Source: Chryseobacterium jejuense
GTDB lineage: Bacteria; Bacteroidota; Bacteroidia; Flavobacteriales; Weeksellaceae
Length of the DNA: 64,000 nt
Direction: 5' to 3'
Assembly: GCF_900100075.1 (NCBI RefSeq)
Contig: NZ_FNEG01000001.1
Coordinates: 310,001-374,000, forward strand
The notes beneath the pieces were generated by a model, which was not told where the DNA came from, did no database searches, and saw nothing but the letters and a program-made list of their open reading frames with translations. Each line of letters begins with the position of its first letter. The first letter of the stretch is position 1. Below, one piece after another: positions 17,422 through 26,752 of this stretch. The position numbers and the translations under genes were made by a program.

Positions 17422-17958
17422 TTAGTTTCCTGTTACTACTTTTGCAAAACGGATTACCTTGTCACTCAAAGTATACCCTGTTTCAATAACATCTACGATT
17501 TTCCCCTTCAGGTCCTCAGATGGAGCAGGAATTTGGGTAATAGCCTCATGGAAATCTACATTGAAACTGTCACCAGCTTTCACTTCCATCGCTTTTAATC
17601 CTTTTTCAGTAAGTTTATTTTTGAATTTCTGATAGATAAGTTCAACCCCTTGAAGATCAGTTGGATTTCCGTTTTTAGCGATTTCTTTTAATGCTCTTTC
17701 AAAATCATCTAAAACGCCCAACATAGAAACCATCATATCCTGATTCGCATATTGGAAGAATTCCATTTTCTCCTTAGAAGTTCTTTTTTTATAGTTTTCG
17801 AATTCAGCATATAATCTGATGTAACGGTCTTTTTCTTCTGCCAAAAGTTCCTCAGCAGAAGGAGTAGTTGTCACATTGTCCTGAGACGTAGCCTCATTCT
17901 GAATTGTGTTATCTTCCTGATTATTGATGCTTTCTTCGTTAATATCCTGATTTTCCAT
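17422..17958 (-). CDS. grpE: nucleotide exchange factor GrpE
   Basis: 178 residues. A long acidic, Gln/Asn-rich N-terminal tail (about 1-35) precedes a coiled coil (about 36-85, AEELLAEEKDRYIRLYAEFENYKKR) and the C-terminal beta domain with the family signature GDSFNVDFHEAITQIPAPS and VIETGYTLSDKVIRFAKVVV-like end. It drives ADP release from DnaK. The 101-base gap to dnaJ is filled with ATGATAAATGAT-like low-complexity DNA. No clear heat-shock promoter could be identified upstream. Confidence 0.96.
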   Translation of the reverse strand: MENQDINEESINNQEDNTIQNEATSQDNVTTTPSAEELLAEEKDRYIRLYAEFENYKKRTSKEKMEFFQYANQDMMVSMLGVLDDFERALKEIAKNGNPTDLQGVELIYQKFKNKLTEKGLKAMEVKAGDSFNVDFHEAITQIPAPSEDLKGKIVDVIETGYTLSDKVIRFAKVVTGN

Positions 17959-18180
17959 AATTCAATATTTATTTACTCAATTGTTTGACAAAGACTCTGC
18001 CAAAGGAAAAAACAGGACATTAAGGCAGAAAAATAATAGTGATTATACTGAACAGATCTAAAACGACAGACGTAATAACATCATTACTTATTATTCATGA
18101 TGAGTATTCCGGAGAATAGTCAAAACATGCCTGTAACTCATCAAACTCAATCACCCTCAAACTCTCGAACCTCTTATCAA

Positions 18181-19518
18181 TTACTGCTCTCCCATAAATG
18201 TCTGATACAACAGATACACATTTAAAACAATGATAATAATGGAAATAATCCATACACAAACCTTCAAGAAAGGTTTATTCACAAATTCTCCCATTTTAGC
18301 TTTGTCGTTGGTAAACATCACTAACGGAACTACGGCGAAACTTAATTGCATAGATAAAATAACCTGGCTTAAAACCAATAATTCTGTTGTTCCTTGTTCT
18401 CCGTAAAGGATGGCAACAATTAATGCAGGAATAACGGCAATTAGTCTTGTGATAAGTCTTCGTAGCCATGGTTTTAATCTGATATTTAAAAAACCTTCCA
18501 TCACGATCTGACCGGCTAAAGTTCCTGTAAGGGTTGAGTTTTGCCCGGAAGCCAATAATGCGATTGCAAATGCAATACTTGCCATTGAAGCTCCTAAAAT
18601 AGGAGTTAACATCTGATAAGCATCATGAATGTCAGCTACATGCTGATTTCCTGTAGTATGAAAAGTGGCGGCAGCAAGGATTAAAATAGCAGCATTGATA
18701 AAAAATGCCAGCATCAAGGATACGGTACTGTCTAAGGTAGCAAATTTGATGGCCTCTTTCTTACCTTCCGTATCACGGGTATAATCTCTTGTCTGTACGA
18801 TGCTGCTGTGAAGGTACAAGTTGTGTGGCATCACGGTAGCTCCTAAAATTCCAATGGCTATATAAAGCATAGCCGGGTTTTGAATGATTTCTTTTTGTGG
18901 AACCAATCCACCAAGAATTTCATTAAAAGCAGGTTTTGAAATAACAATTTCATAGGCAAAGCAGGCCAGAATGATGAAAATAAGTCCACCAACAATACTT
19001 TCAATCCATCGAAATCCTTTTGCCTGAAGGAGAAGAATAACCAATACGTCTACAGTCGTAATTACAATTCCCCAAGTGAGAGGAATATGAAATAATAGGT
19101 TCAAAGCTATGGCTGAACCAATGACTTCGGCGAGATCGCAGGCGGCAATGGCTATTTCACAGAATACCCAGAGAATGAAATTGGTAGTAGGACTGAAGTG
19201 GTCTCTACAGGCTTGCGCCAAATCTCTTTCAGCGACTACTCCCAGCTTAACAGATAAATGCTGTAAAACTACCGCAAAAATATTGGAGATAAGGATTACG
19301 GAAAGCAGGGTATACCCAAATTGGGCTCCTCCGGCAATATCAGTAGCCCAGTTTCCCGGATCCATATAGCCAACAGCAATCATAAGCCCAGGTCCTGCAA
19401 AGGCAAGGTATTTTCTCCAAAAACTGGCATTTTTTGGAACTTTAATAGAAGAATAAACTTCTGATAAAGAGTGTGATGTTTTATCTTTTCGCCAAGCGCT
19501 TTTTAAATTGAAATTCAT
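18181..19518 (-). CDS. mntH: Nramp-family Mn2+/divalent metal transporter
   Basis: 445 residues, eleven or so transmembrane helices. The metal-binding motifs of the family are present: DPGNW at 53-57 in helix 1 and MPHNLYLHS (near 235) in helix 6. It imports Mn2+ (and Fe2+) using the proton gradient. Directly upstream an exact promoter overlaps an inverted repeat GTTAG-N6-CTAAC that resembles DtxR-family operators, suggesting metal-dependent repression by an MntR-like protein. Single-gene unit. Confidence 0.95.
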   Translation of the reverse strand: MNFNLKSAWRKDKTSHSLSEVYSSIKVPKNASFWRKYLAFAGPGLMIAVGYMDPGNWATDIAGGAQFGYTLLSVILISNIFAVVLQHLSVKLGVVAERDLAQACRDHFSPTTNFILWVFCEIAIAACDLAEVIGSAIALNLLFHIPLTWGIVITTVDVLVILLLQAKGFRWIESIVGGLIFIILACFAYEIVISKPAFNEILGGLVPQKEIIQNPAMLYIAIGILGATVMPHNLYLHSSIVQTRDYTRDTEGKKEAIKFATLDSTVSLMLAFFINAAILILAAATFHTTGNQHVADIHDAYQMLTPILGASMASIAFAIALLASGQNSTLTGTLAGQIVMEGFLNIRLKPWLRRLITRLIAVIPALIVAILYGEQGTTELLVLSQVILSMQLSFAVVPLVMFTNDKAKMGEFVNKPFLKVCVWIISIIIIVLNVYLLYQTFMGEQ

Positions 19519-19521
19519 AAA

Positions 19522-19539
19522 TGTTAGAAATGACTAACA
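19522..19539. promoter_or_regulatory. candidate DtxR/MntR-type operator before mntH
   Basis: Inverted repeat TGTTAG (19522-19527) / CTAACA (19534-19539), six bases apart. It overlaps the downstream edge of the mntH -7 element and the expected transcript start, an ideal place for repression. The half-sites match the core of DtxR-family operators (GTTAG...CTAAC). Confidence 0.5.
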
Positions 19540-19566
19540 AATTTAATTAAATAAATGTAAACACAA
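19538..19566 (-). promoter_or_regulatory. mntH promoter (TTG-N18-TAAATTTG)
   Basis: Minus-strand TTG (19566-19564) and TAAATTTG (19545-19538), 18 bases apart, both exact. Confidence 0.6.
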
Positions 19567-19580
19567 AAAAGATAGCATAA

Positions 19581-19609
19581 AAAAATCCCGGAAAGTGATT
19601 TCCGGGATT
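19581..19609 (-). terminator. intrinsic terminator after the OmpA-like gene
   Basis: AATCCCGGAAA (19584-19594) pairs with TTTCCGGGATT (19599-19609), loop GTGA, with a T run on the minus-strand side. Confidence 0.85.
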
Positions 19610-19631
19610 CAATTTTTATTGATTCTAAAGA

Positions 19632-20960
19632 TTATTTAGCAAATCTTACAGACATTTTTCTGTCAGCAGCTCTTTCAGCATCAGAAGCTTTTGCGTCTAC
19701 TTTAGCAAATTTACTTCCGTAACCTTCAGCTCCAAGTACCTGAGCACCAACTCCTGCTTTTGCTAAAGCAGCTTTGATGAAGTCAGCTCTTGCCTGAGAT
19801 AGTTTTACGTTAGAAGCTTCGTTTCCTGTTTTATCAGTATATCCACCGATTTTGATTTTTGAATCAGGGAAAGCTTTAAGAATCGCTACTAAGTTTTCCA
19901 TTTGTCCTTGGGATCCAGCCTCTAACTCAGTAGAGCTACCCATTTTAAAGTTAACATGGTCGAAATCGTACCATTTTTCTTTCAATACAGCATCATCTGC
20001 TGCATTTTTGTATCCTCCGGATTTCAGGAATGAAATCATCTGATCTTCCATACCACCTTTGTATCCTTTCAGCATTACTCCGTTAAGGTCGATGTTTTCA
20101 TCGGTTTTAGCTGCAGGAGTAGCTGTGGTAGCTGGAGTGGATGTCGTTGCAGAAGCAGTATCTGTATGTGTTCCTGTTGAGTCTGAGGTAGAAGTCATTG
20201 TAGTCGTCGTTTGCTTCTTCTCACACTGTTTCCAAAGGAAATATCCAGCTGCTATTAATAATAAAAGCGGAAGCAACCATTTCCAGATTGAGCCTCCGCC
20301 TTGATTATTGTTGTTATTTTCAAATTGTTCTCTTATTTCTCTTGCTCCATCGGTAACATTTTCTCTTGCTGTAGCAACACCTTCAGCGATGTTATCTTTA
20401 GCAGTAGAAGTTACTGAAGAAACGGTTTCTTTAGCCTGACCGAACCAATTTTCAGCTCCTAATCCAAAAGAAGCCAAAGAAAGACCTGCCGGCAATAAAG
20501 AAGAAATAATGCCTTTCTGATCATTCAGTAAGCCGGAAATACCTGAAGCACCCAAATTATTGTCTGCTGCATATTTTCCTACTGTGCCTACTGTAGCCCC
20601 GGTAACCAGGTTTAACAAAGAACCTGCAGAATTGTTGCTGATTCCCGAAAAACTGGCAATGGAATTCACTAATCCGCCTACTTTATCTCCAAAAAGAGAA
20701 GATAATAAAGTGGTAATAATAGGGTTACTAGATGATCCACCTAATAAGTTTCCTAAAATTCCGCTTGAAGAGGCTTTCGTAATAGCATCCACAACGCCAG
20801 GGTTGTCTGCGTTATTGGCTAATCCACCTACTACAGCAGGTAACAAGCCACCAATTGCTTTAGAAATTCCTGATTCGCTTTCTCCAAACTGTGAAGCAGC
20901 CTGTGAAACCAAAGCAGGACCTAATTGTCCTTTAATTAAATCAATGACATTTAAAGACAT
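19632..20960 (-). CDS. DUF937 plus OmpA-like peptidoglycan-binding protein
   Basis: 442 residues. An N-terminal DUF937 domain (about 1-170, rich in Gly/Leu/Ser helices) is followed by a linker, one transmembrane helix (226-243, WKWLLPLLLLIAAGYFLW), a Thr/Ala/Ser-rich low-complexity spacer (about 250-285) and an OmpA C-terminal domain (about 325-442, with IKIGGYTDKTGNEASNVKLS and QARADFIKAAL). The protein is therefore anchored in the inner membrane with DUF937 in the cytoplasm and the OmpA domain gripping peptidoglycan. The role of DUF937 is unknown. Strong terminator downstream. Confidence 0.9.
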   Translation of the reverse strand: MSLNVIDLIKGQLGPALVSQAASQFGESESGISKAIGGLLPAVVGGLANNADNPGVVDAITKASSSGILGNLLGGSSSNPIITTLLSSLFGDKVGGLVNSIASFSGISNNSAGSLLNLVTGATVGTVGKYAADNNLGASGISGLLNDQKGIISSLLPAGLSLASFGLGAENWFGQAKETVSSVTSTAKDNIAEGVATARENVTDGAREIREQFENNNNNQGGGSIWKWLLPLLLLIAAGYFLWKQCEKKQTTTTMTSTSDSTGTHTDTASATTSTPATTATPAAKTDENIDLNGVMLKGYKGGMEDQMISFLKSGGYKNAADDAVLKEKWYDFDHVNFKMGSSTELEAGSQGQMENLVAILKAFPDSKIKIGGYTDKTGNEASNVKLSQARADFIKAALAKAGVGAQVLGAEGYGSKFAKVDAKASDAERAADRKMSVRFAK

Positions 20961-21076
20961 AATAAATTTTTTTAGATTAATGTTGAGATAAATTTAAACA
21001 AAAATCCGTCTAAATGTCATTTTTTTTTCAATAATTGTTGAAAAATTAACGAAATTTTCTAAAATCGTTAAAATTA

Positions 21077-22552
21077 TTAATACGCTTTTGCGAATAATAC
21101 ACGTCTCTTAGATGGTTTTCCGGAAATCAATGAAATACCTTCCTCAATGTCATCATCTAACGGAATACATCTGATAGTAGCCTTCGTTTCGTCCTTAATT
21201 TGCTCTTCTTCTTCATCAGTACCATCCCAGTGTGCATAGATAAATCCACCTTTTTCTTCAAGAACTTTCTTGAATTCTTCGTAAGTATCTACTTTAGTGA
21301 TGTTATTTTTTCTGAATTCAAATGCTTTGTTATAAATATCCTGCTGAATCGTTTTCAATAATTCCTCGATATAAGTATCTAAACCTTCGATAGAACGAAC
21401 TTCTTTAGTAAGGTTGTCTCTTCTCGCAATTTCTACCGACTTGTTCTCAAGATCTCTTGGTCCCATTGCAATTCTTACCGGAACTCCTTTCAATTCATAT
21501 TCTGCAAATTTCCATCCTGGTTTGTTATGAGTGTCGTTATCAAACTTCACAGAAATACCTTTAGCTTTTAATTTAGCCTGAATATCTAAAGCCACTTCAC
21601 TAATTTGTGCCAATTGCTCTTCTCCTTTGAAGATAGGAACAATTACTACCTGAATTGGAGCCAATGTTGGAGGCAATACCAATCCGAAGTCATCAGAGTG
21701 GGTCATAATTAAAGCTCCCATCAAACGCGTAGATGTTCCCCAAGATGTTGCCCATGCATGTTCAATTTTTCCTTCTTTGTTCGTGAATTTCACATCAAAT
21801 GCTTTTGCGAAATTCTGTCCTAAGAAGTGAGATGTTCCTGCCTGAAGAGCTTTACCATCCTGCATTAATGCTTCAATACAGTAAGTTTCATCTGCTCCTG
21901 CAAATCTTTCAGAAGGTGTTTTTAATCCCTGAACTACAGGCATTGCCATAAAGTTTTCTGCAAAATCTGCATATACTTTATTCATTTTTTCAGCCTCTTC
22001 TACCGCTTCATCTTTAGTAGCATGAGCTGTATGCCCTTCCTGCCATAAGAATTCTGCCGTTCTAAGGAAAAGACGGGTTCTCATTTCCCAACGTACAACG
22101 TTTGCCCATTGGTTGATAAGGATAGGAAGGTCTCTGTAAGACTGGATCCAGTTTTTATAGGTATTCCAGATAATTGCTTCAGAGGTAGGACGAACAATAA
22201 GTTCTTCTTCCAATTTTGCATCCGGATCTACAATCAGTTTTGAAGGATTGTCAGGATCGGTTTTTAATCTGTAGTGGGTAACTACTGCACATTCTTTTGC
22301 AAAACCTTCTGCATTTTTTTCCTCAGCCTCAAATAAGCTCTTGGGCACAAAAAGCGGGAAATATGCGTTAACGTGACCTGTTTCTTTGAATTTCTTATCC
22401 ATTTCATCACGCATTTTTTCCCAGATTGCATAGCCATACGGTTTGATTACCATACATCCACGTACTCCTGAGTTTTCAGCTAAATCAGCTTTTACAACCA
22501 GCTCGTTATACCATTTGCTGTAATCTTCGCTTCTTGAGGTTAATTTTGCCAT
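21077..22552 (-). CDS. proS: prolyl-tRNA synthetase, archaeal/eukaryote type
   Basis: 491 residues, much shorter than the E. coli type (572) because the INS editing domain is missing. Class II motifs: [16 protein letters not shown] (motif 1 area), [21 protein letters not shown] (motif 2), and the C-terminal extension ending in Tyr (LFAKAY). It charges tRNA(Pro). This ProRS form is usual in Bacteroidota. A perfect -7 element 108 bases upstream gives a longish leader containing a 10-bp AT-rich hairpin; I see no T-box. Confidence 0.97.
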   Translation of the reverse strand: MAKLTSRSEDYSKWYNELVVKADLAENSGVRGCMVIKPYGYAIWEKMRDEMDKKFKETGHVNAYFPLFVPKSLFEAEEKNAEGFAKECAVVTHYRLKTDPDNPSKLIVDPDAKLEEELIVRPTSEAIIWNTYKNWIQSYRDLPILINQWANVVRWEMRTRLFLRTAEFLWQEGHTAHATKDEAVEEAEKMNKVYADFAENFMAMPVVQGLKTPSERFAGADETYCIEALMQDGKALQAGTSHFLGQNFAKAFDVKFTNKEGKIEHAWATSWGTSTRLMGALIMTHSDDFGLVLPPTLAPIQVVIVPIFKGEEQLAQISEVALDIQAKLKAKGISVKFDNDTHNKPGWKFAEYELKGVPVRIAMGPRDLENKSVEIARRDNLTKEVRSIEGLDTYIEELLKTIQQDIYNKAFEFRKNNITKVDTYEEFKKVLEEKGGFIYAHWDGTDEEEEQIKDETKATIRCIPLDDDIEEGISLISGKPSKRRVLFAKAY

Positions 22553-22601
22553 TATCTTTTAAAATTTTTTTAACTTTTGCACATTATTGTTATCTAAAAA
22601 T

Positions 22602-22626
22602 AAAAATCTATTTTTGATAGATTTTT
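22602..22626. other. perfect AT-rich hairpin in the proS leader
   Basis: AAAAATCTAT (22602-22611) and ATAGATTTTT (22617-22626) are exact complements around a 5-base loop. Only two G-C pairs, so stability is low. It lies between the proS -7 element and start codon. Role, if any, unknown. Confidence 0.3.
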
Positions 22627-22659
22627 TAATCAGTATTGGTACATTTTTGGTACAGATTG

Positions 22660-22667
22660 CAAATATA
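22660..22667 (-). promoter_or_regulatory. -7 element (TATATTTG) of proS
   Basis: Exact TAnnTTTG on the minus strand, 107 bases before the proS ATG. It lies in the short divergent region shared with the lipoprotein gene; no clear TTG. Confidence 0.4.
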
Positions 22668-22694
22668 ATTTAAATTAAAAATTTTTACGTTATC

Positions 22695-23795
22695 ATGAAA
22701 AGAAATATACATAAAAATTTGCTTGGTCTGCTAAAATCCAAAGGGATATTAGCAATATCAGGTGGATTATTGCTTATGTCTTGTGGTGCTCAGATGGGAG
22801 GGTATAGCGAGACGGATGGGGTATATTATGACCCTAATAAGGATACGCTGCCGGAAGGAGTTATCATTAATGGTGGCGGAAACAGAGTAGGAGATTACTA
22901 CGACTACTATCAGGATTCTAATGTGATTCAGAATGCACAGACGAATTCCAGAGAACAGCAGAATAAATATAACGATTGGAGTGATGTGGATGCCAACTGG
23001 GGAAATGCTACAAACTCTGACTGGGGAATGTATGCAGGTTCTCAAACCAATTACTATGACAATTCCTGGGGATCTCCTTGGGGCTGGTATGGAGGATATA
23101 ATCCATATTGGGGCTGGAACCGTGGCTGGGGCTGGGGTGCTGGTCTATCATGGGGTTGGGGCGGATCCTTCGGCTGGGGCTGGGGAGGCTCTATTGGCTG
23201 GGGAAGTCCATGGGGATATTCTCCTTATTGGGGCGGATATTATGATCCATTCTGGGGTGGCTATTATGGAAACCCATGGGGCTACGGAGGTGGCTACTGG
23301 GGAGGTGGTTATAACAGAAGAGTTTATATGAGAAGTGGAAACAGTGGATCAGGAATGGGCAACGCTGTATACAGAACAAATACTGCTACCAACGGATTCA
23401 GAGATAGTAACGGATTTAGAAGTAATCCTACAGGTGGGTTCAGAAATGGAAACTCCGGTGGTTTTAGAAATGGGAACTCAAATGGAGGTTTCAGAAATGA
23501 AAGTTCAGGTGGGTTCAGAAATGGAAACTCTGGTGGTTTCAGAAACGGGAACTCAAATGGAGGTTTCAGAAATGAAAGTTCAGGTGGATTCCGTAATTCT
23601 ACTCCTCCACAACAGCCAAGATACAATAATGGCGGTTTCAGATCCGGTGATTCCGGAGGCTTTAGAAACAGTGGTGGATTTAATAATAATTCCGGCGGTG
23701 GATTTAGATCTGGTGGATCATCAGGCGGTGGCGGCTTTAGAGGCGGTTCATCCGGCGGCGGTGGCGGTGGATTTAGATCCGGTGGCTTCAGATAA
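22695..23795 (+). CDS. Gly/Trp-rich lipoprotein with GGFRN repeats
   Basis: 366 residues. The signal peptide ends in a lipobox (LLLMSCGAQ), so the protein is lipid-anchored in the envelope. Residues about 115-210 are strikingly rich in Gly, Trp and Tyr (GWGWG, YWGGYY words), and 225-366 consist of short repeats of GGFRN/GGFRS. There is no known domain. The DNA of the repeat part contains a 75-bp tandem duplication. Low-complexity aromatic/Gly sequence suggests an extended or self-associating surface coat, but that is inference. The next gene, a FadL-like porin, starts 33 bases later and is probably co-transcribed. Confidence 0.85.
   Translation: MKRNIHKNLLGLLKSKGILAISGGLLLMSCGAQMGGYSETDGVYYDPNKDTLPEGVIINGGGNRVGDYYDYYQDSNVIQNAQTNSREQQNKYNDWSDVDANWGNATNSDWGMYAGSQTNYYDNSWGSPWGWYGGYNPYWGWNRGWGWGAGLSWGWGGSFGWGWGGSIGWGSPWGYSPYWGGYYDPFWGGYYGNPWGYGGGYWGGGYNRRVYMRSGNSGSGMGNAVYRTNTATNGFRDSNGFRSNPTGGFRNGNSGGFRNGNSNGGFRNESSGGFRNGNSGGFRNGNSNGGFRNESSGGFRNSTPPQQPRYNNGGFRSGDSGGFRNSGGFNNNSGGGFRSGGSSGGGGFRGGSSGGGGGGFRSGGFR
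23433..23582 (+). repeat. two tandem 75-bp copies inside the lipoprotein gene
   Basis: Copy 1 is 23433-23507 and copy 2 is 23508-23582, differing at only a few third-codon positions. 75 is divisible by three, so the frame is preserved; each unit encodes 25 residues with three GGFRN-type motifs. Suggests recent slippage or unequal crossing-over. Confidence 0.9.
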
Positions 23796-23828
23796 TATTC
23801 AACTTCATAAAAAACTATTAAAAAAATA

Positions 23829-25232
23829 ATGTTAAAAAAATCTTTAGTATTAATGGGTATTTCTGCCGCATTTTTTGCGCAGGCTCAAGATGTTTCATTA
23901 ATAAGAAATACTGTAGATGTTTATTCAAGTACTCCTATGGTGGGATCTGCCAAGTTTAATGCAATGGCAGGTGCTAATGGAGCATTGGGAGGGGATGCAA
24001 ATTCGCTGCTTACTAACCCGGCAGGTTTAGGAGTTGCTATTTCAGGAGAGGTTTCTGCAACTTTATCTATTATGGGTAATAAGAACAAAACTTCTTTTGG
24101 GGGACAGACTATAGATTATAGCAAAACGAGAGGGGATTTGGGAAATGCTGGCGGAGTAATTGCTTTTCCATTGATGACTGAATCAGCATGGAAGTTTATT
24201 AATATCGGGGTTAATTTTTCTAATCAATCCCTTGATAATGTTATACAGACTCCGGGAAATGCTAATATAACAGCTGCTTTGCCTGATGGAGCTGCTTCAT
24301 TAGACGGACATGCATATTCAAGATATGGGAATTTATCAAAAATGAGTTTCGGTGTCGGAGCTAATTACAATCATACTTTCTATATTGGAGCAGGACTGAA
24401 CTTTTTCAATGCTTCGGTAGATCAGTATGATAGATTAGGGCTACGAATGAATAAAAATAATTATGTTGATGTTTTTGAAAGACAGGATACTCCTTACTCG
24501 GAAAGGGCTTCCGGTTTCTCTGCTTCATTAGGGGTAATTGGAAAGTTAAGTCCTAATTTCAGAGTAGGAGCATCTCTTGAAACACCTACATTCTGGAATA
24601 TTGATCGTGAGTTTAGCTTTTACAATAATCCACAGTATGGAAATGGTATAGCTCCTGAAGATAGAAAATTCACTTCTCCGCTTAAAGCAACTGTGAGTGC
24701 TGCATTTGTAGCCAGTAAAAACTTTTCATTGAACGTGGATTATACATTAGGTCTTACAAAACCTGATTATAAGGTATATGGACTAGTAGAAAGAGATCTG
24801 AATTCTTTCTTTAAGGAGAATTATAAGAACATGTCAGAAGTAAGAGTTGGGGCAGAATATAGAGTACAACAACTGAGATTAAGAGGTGGATATTCTTATT
24901 TATCCAGTCCTTTTGATGCACTTACTGTCAGCAGATTTGATAATGCTGGTAACATAGGAGATCAATCATATAGTAATCTTATGCTGAGCGACAGAAACTT
25001 GCTTTCTTTTGGTATTGGATATGATTTCAAATCATTCTATATTGATGCTTCTTATCAAAATGTAACTTCAAAATATAGTAATCCTTTCATGAGATCGGTT
25101 GTTGGAACTGATTATGACAGTGCTTATTATTCACTGGGTTCAAAATCTATCTATACAAGTGATGATTACGCAGTAAGTGAGGTTAAAAACAGCAGAAATA
25201 ACTTCTTTCTTACGGTTGGTTGGAAATTCTAA
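23829..25232 (+). CDS. OmpP1/FadL-like outer membrane beta-barrel protein
   Basis: 467 residues. A signal peptide (MLKKSLVLMGISAAFFAQAQ) is followed by a sequence of alternating amphipathic strands ending in Phe (FFLTVGWKF), the usual outer-membrane barrel signature. The N-terminal segment AGANGALGGDANSLLTNPAGL matches the OmpP1/FadL hatch motif in which Asn-Pro-Ala precede the first strand. Members carry hydrophobic compounds such as fatty acids across the outer membrane. It is coupled to the upstream lipoprotein gene and ends at a good terminator. Confidence 0.88.
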   Translation: MLKKSLVLMGISAAFFAQAQDVSLIRNTVDVYSSTPMVGSAKFNAMAGANGALGGDANSLLTNPAGLGVAISGEVSATLSIMGNKNKTSFGGQTIDYSKTRGDLGNAGGVIAFPLMTESAWKFINIGVNFSNQSLDNVIQTPGNANITAALPDGAASLDGHAYSRYGNLSKMSFGVGANYNHTFYIGAGLNFFNASVDQYDRLGLRMNKNNYVDVFERQDTPYSERASGFSASLGVIGKLSPNFRVGASLETPTFWNIDREFSFYNNPQYGNGIAPEDRKFTSPLKATVSAAFVASKNFSLNVDYTLGLTKPDYKVYGLVERDLNSFFKENYKNMSEVRVGAEYRVQQLRLRGGYSYLSSPFDALTVSRFDNAGNIGDQSYSNLMLSDRNLLSFGIGYDFKSFYIDASYQNVTSKYSNPFMRSVVGTDYDSAYYSLGSKSIYTSDDYAVSEVKNSRNNFFLTVGWKF

Positions 25233-25260
25233 TTTCCAATTGATATAATGAAATAAAAAT

Positions 25261-25297
25261 AAAAGCTCTGAATTTTAAAATTCAGAGCTTTTTTTAT
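25261..25297. terminator. bidirectional terminator between the porin and ZIP genes
   Basis: AAAGCTCTGAATTTT / AAAATTCAGAGCTTT stem with a long T run; convergent genes lie on both sides. Confidence 0.85.
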
Positions 25298-25312
25298 GTT
25301 TAAAAATAAGTT

Positions 25313-26023
25313 TTAATGATGGTGGAAAAGATGCATAATCAGAGCCAGGGAAACACCTAATACTACGAGTCCTATTTTAACCCAGTCAATATTATGGTTT
25401 TTATTGCTTTCAAAAATAATCACGGATGAAATGTGAAGGAAAATTCCGCCTACGATAGCCAGAAAATACGGCTGAAGGTTTGGATTAAAATAATTTCCCA
25501 ATAACATTCCCATAGGGGAAGCCAATGCAAAAAGAGCTACGATTAATAGAGAAGGGTAAGACGATGAACCTTTTGATTCTCCTTTTCTATTGAATAAAAA
25601 TGCTCCCAAAATAAATGAAATAGGAAGATTATGAAATACAATTCCTAAAAGGTAAGGAGATAGCTCATGCTCTTCATTAGCCAATGGAATTCCTTCAATA
25701 AATGCATGAATGAAAAGTCCTACCATTAAAGCCATTGGTAGGATATTATGCTCGCCATGATGATGGAAATGTCCATGTTCAAAGCCTTTGGTAAGTGCTT
25801 CCAGAATCATTTGCAGAAGAACTCCTGCAATAACGAATATTCCCAGATTGCTGCCCGCTGAAGAAGTATAAACCTCAGGAAAAACTTCGTTCAGGCAGAT
25901 TGTAATCAGGAAACCGGCACTTAATACCAATAGATTTTTAGCCAGCTTTTCTTTTTTACCAAAGTGTTTTCCCAGAAAAACTCCGGCTAATACACTTAAA
26001 ATCAGTAAAAGTACTGTTATCAT
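25313..26023 (-). CDS. ZIP-family divalent metal transporter
   Basis: 236 residues, about seven or eight transmembrane helices. A His-rich loop GFEHGHFHHHGEHN (near residue 90) and helix motifs HAFIEGIPLAN and HNLPISFILGAFL carry the metal-binding His/Glu residues of ZIP transporters, which move Zn2+ or similar ions into the cytoplasm. Another short His run (HLFHHH) ends the protein. The ATG shares its first base with the stop codon of the upstream methyltransferase gene, so the two are translationally coupled. Confidence 0.9.
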   Translation of the reverse strand: MITVLLLILSVLAGVFLGKHFGKKEKLAKNLLVLSAGFLITICLNEVFPEVYTSSAGSNLGIFVIAGVLLQMILEALTKGFEHGHFHHHGEHNILPMALMVGLFIHAFIEGIPLANEEHELSPYLLGIVFHNLPISFILGAFLFNRKGESKGSSSYPSLLIVALFALASPMGMLLGNYFNPNLQPYFLAIVGGIFLHISSVIIFESNKNHNIDWVKIGLVVLGVSLALIMHLFHHH

Positions 26024-26748
26024 TATTTTTTCTTAAATAAATTGATGCAACGTGGGGAACTCTCTTTATTAAATTCATTCAGTTGGTAATCTCCCCAGAT
26101 TTTTACTCTTTCAAAACCACATTCTGAAGCATAGGTATGAATAGCTTCCAAGGTGTGAAGTTTTACTTTTTCAAAGAAATGAAAAGGCTGACCTTCTGTT
26201 TCGAAACGGATATCTTTAATAACATGTCTGCCTTCGATTTTTTTTAGAATTTTAAAATCAATATCACCACGGGTAATCATTGTTTCAGGAACCATTGTAT
26301 TTCTTACATATTCCTCATTCAGATAATCCAGAACAAAATATCCTCCGGGTTTCAAAGCATTATATACAGATTGAAAAACCTTTTTGTCATCATTTTCATT
26401 ATCAAAATAACCAAAACTTGTAAATAGATTGAAAACGGCATCCATTGGATCTGCATCAATCGGGTTTCGCATATCATGAACCTGAAAAATCAGGGTTTGA
26501 TTTTCATATTGTTTATCAGATTCAATACTCTGTCTTGAAAGATCCAATCCTAAAACATCATAGCCCAATTTGTTGAGGAAAACAGAGTGTCTTCCTTTTC
26601 CACAGGCAAGATCAATGATCTTAGATTGAGGCGGAAGCTGTAGGTCCGCAGTAAGTTTTGTAATGAAGTTTTCTGCTTCAGTATAGTCTCTGTTGCTATA
26701 AAGCAAATGATAATAAGGGGTATCAAACCAAGATTCAAACCATTCCAT
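26023..26748 (-). CDS. class I SAM-dependent methyltransferase
   Basis: 241 residues. Motif I is IIDLACGKGRHSVFLNKLG, followed by DVLGLDLS (motif II) and DAVFNLFTSFGYF (motif IV region), a Methyltransf_25-like Rossmann domain. Substrate unknown. Its stop overlaps the ZIP transporter start by one base. A complete promoter (TTG-N22-TATTTTTG) ends just four bases before the ATG; no other in-frame start lies nearby, so translation of a leaderless message is likely. Confidence 0.9.
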   Translation of the reverse strand: MEWFESWFDTPYYHLLYSNRDYTEAENFITKLTADLQLPPQSKIIDLACGKGRHSVFLNKLGYDVLGLDLSRQSIESDKQYENQTLIFQVHDMRNPIDADPMDAVFNLFTSFGYFDNENDDKKVFQSVYNALKPGGYFVLDYLNEEYVRNTMVPETMITRGDIDFKILKKIEGRHVIKDIRFETEGQPFHFFEKVKLHTLEAIHTYASECGFERVKIWGDYQLNEFNKESSPRCINLFKKK

Positions 26749-26752
26749 AATG

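Noticed and set aside
20560..20991. 143-residue open frame opposite the DUF937-OmpA gene
   Set aside because: Complement of a Gly/Ala/Leu-rich coding sequence; the product is Pro/Asn-rich with no domain.
22553..22694. T-box or riboswitch in the proS leader
   Set aside because: No specifier loop or T-box sequence, and T-boxes are not expected in this phylum; only a weak AT hairpin is present.
22933..23829. Two long frames overlapping the Gly/Trp-rich lipoprotein gene on the same strand
   Set aside because: Shifted readings of a repetitive gene; the lipoprotein frame has the signal peptide and the repeats.
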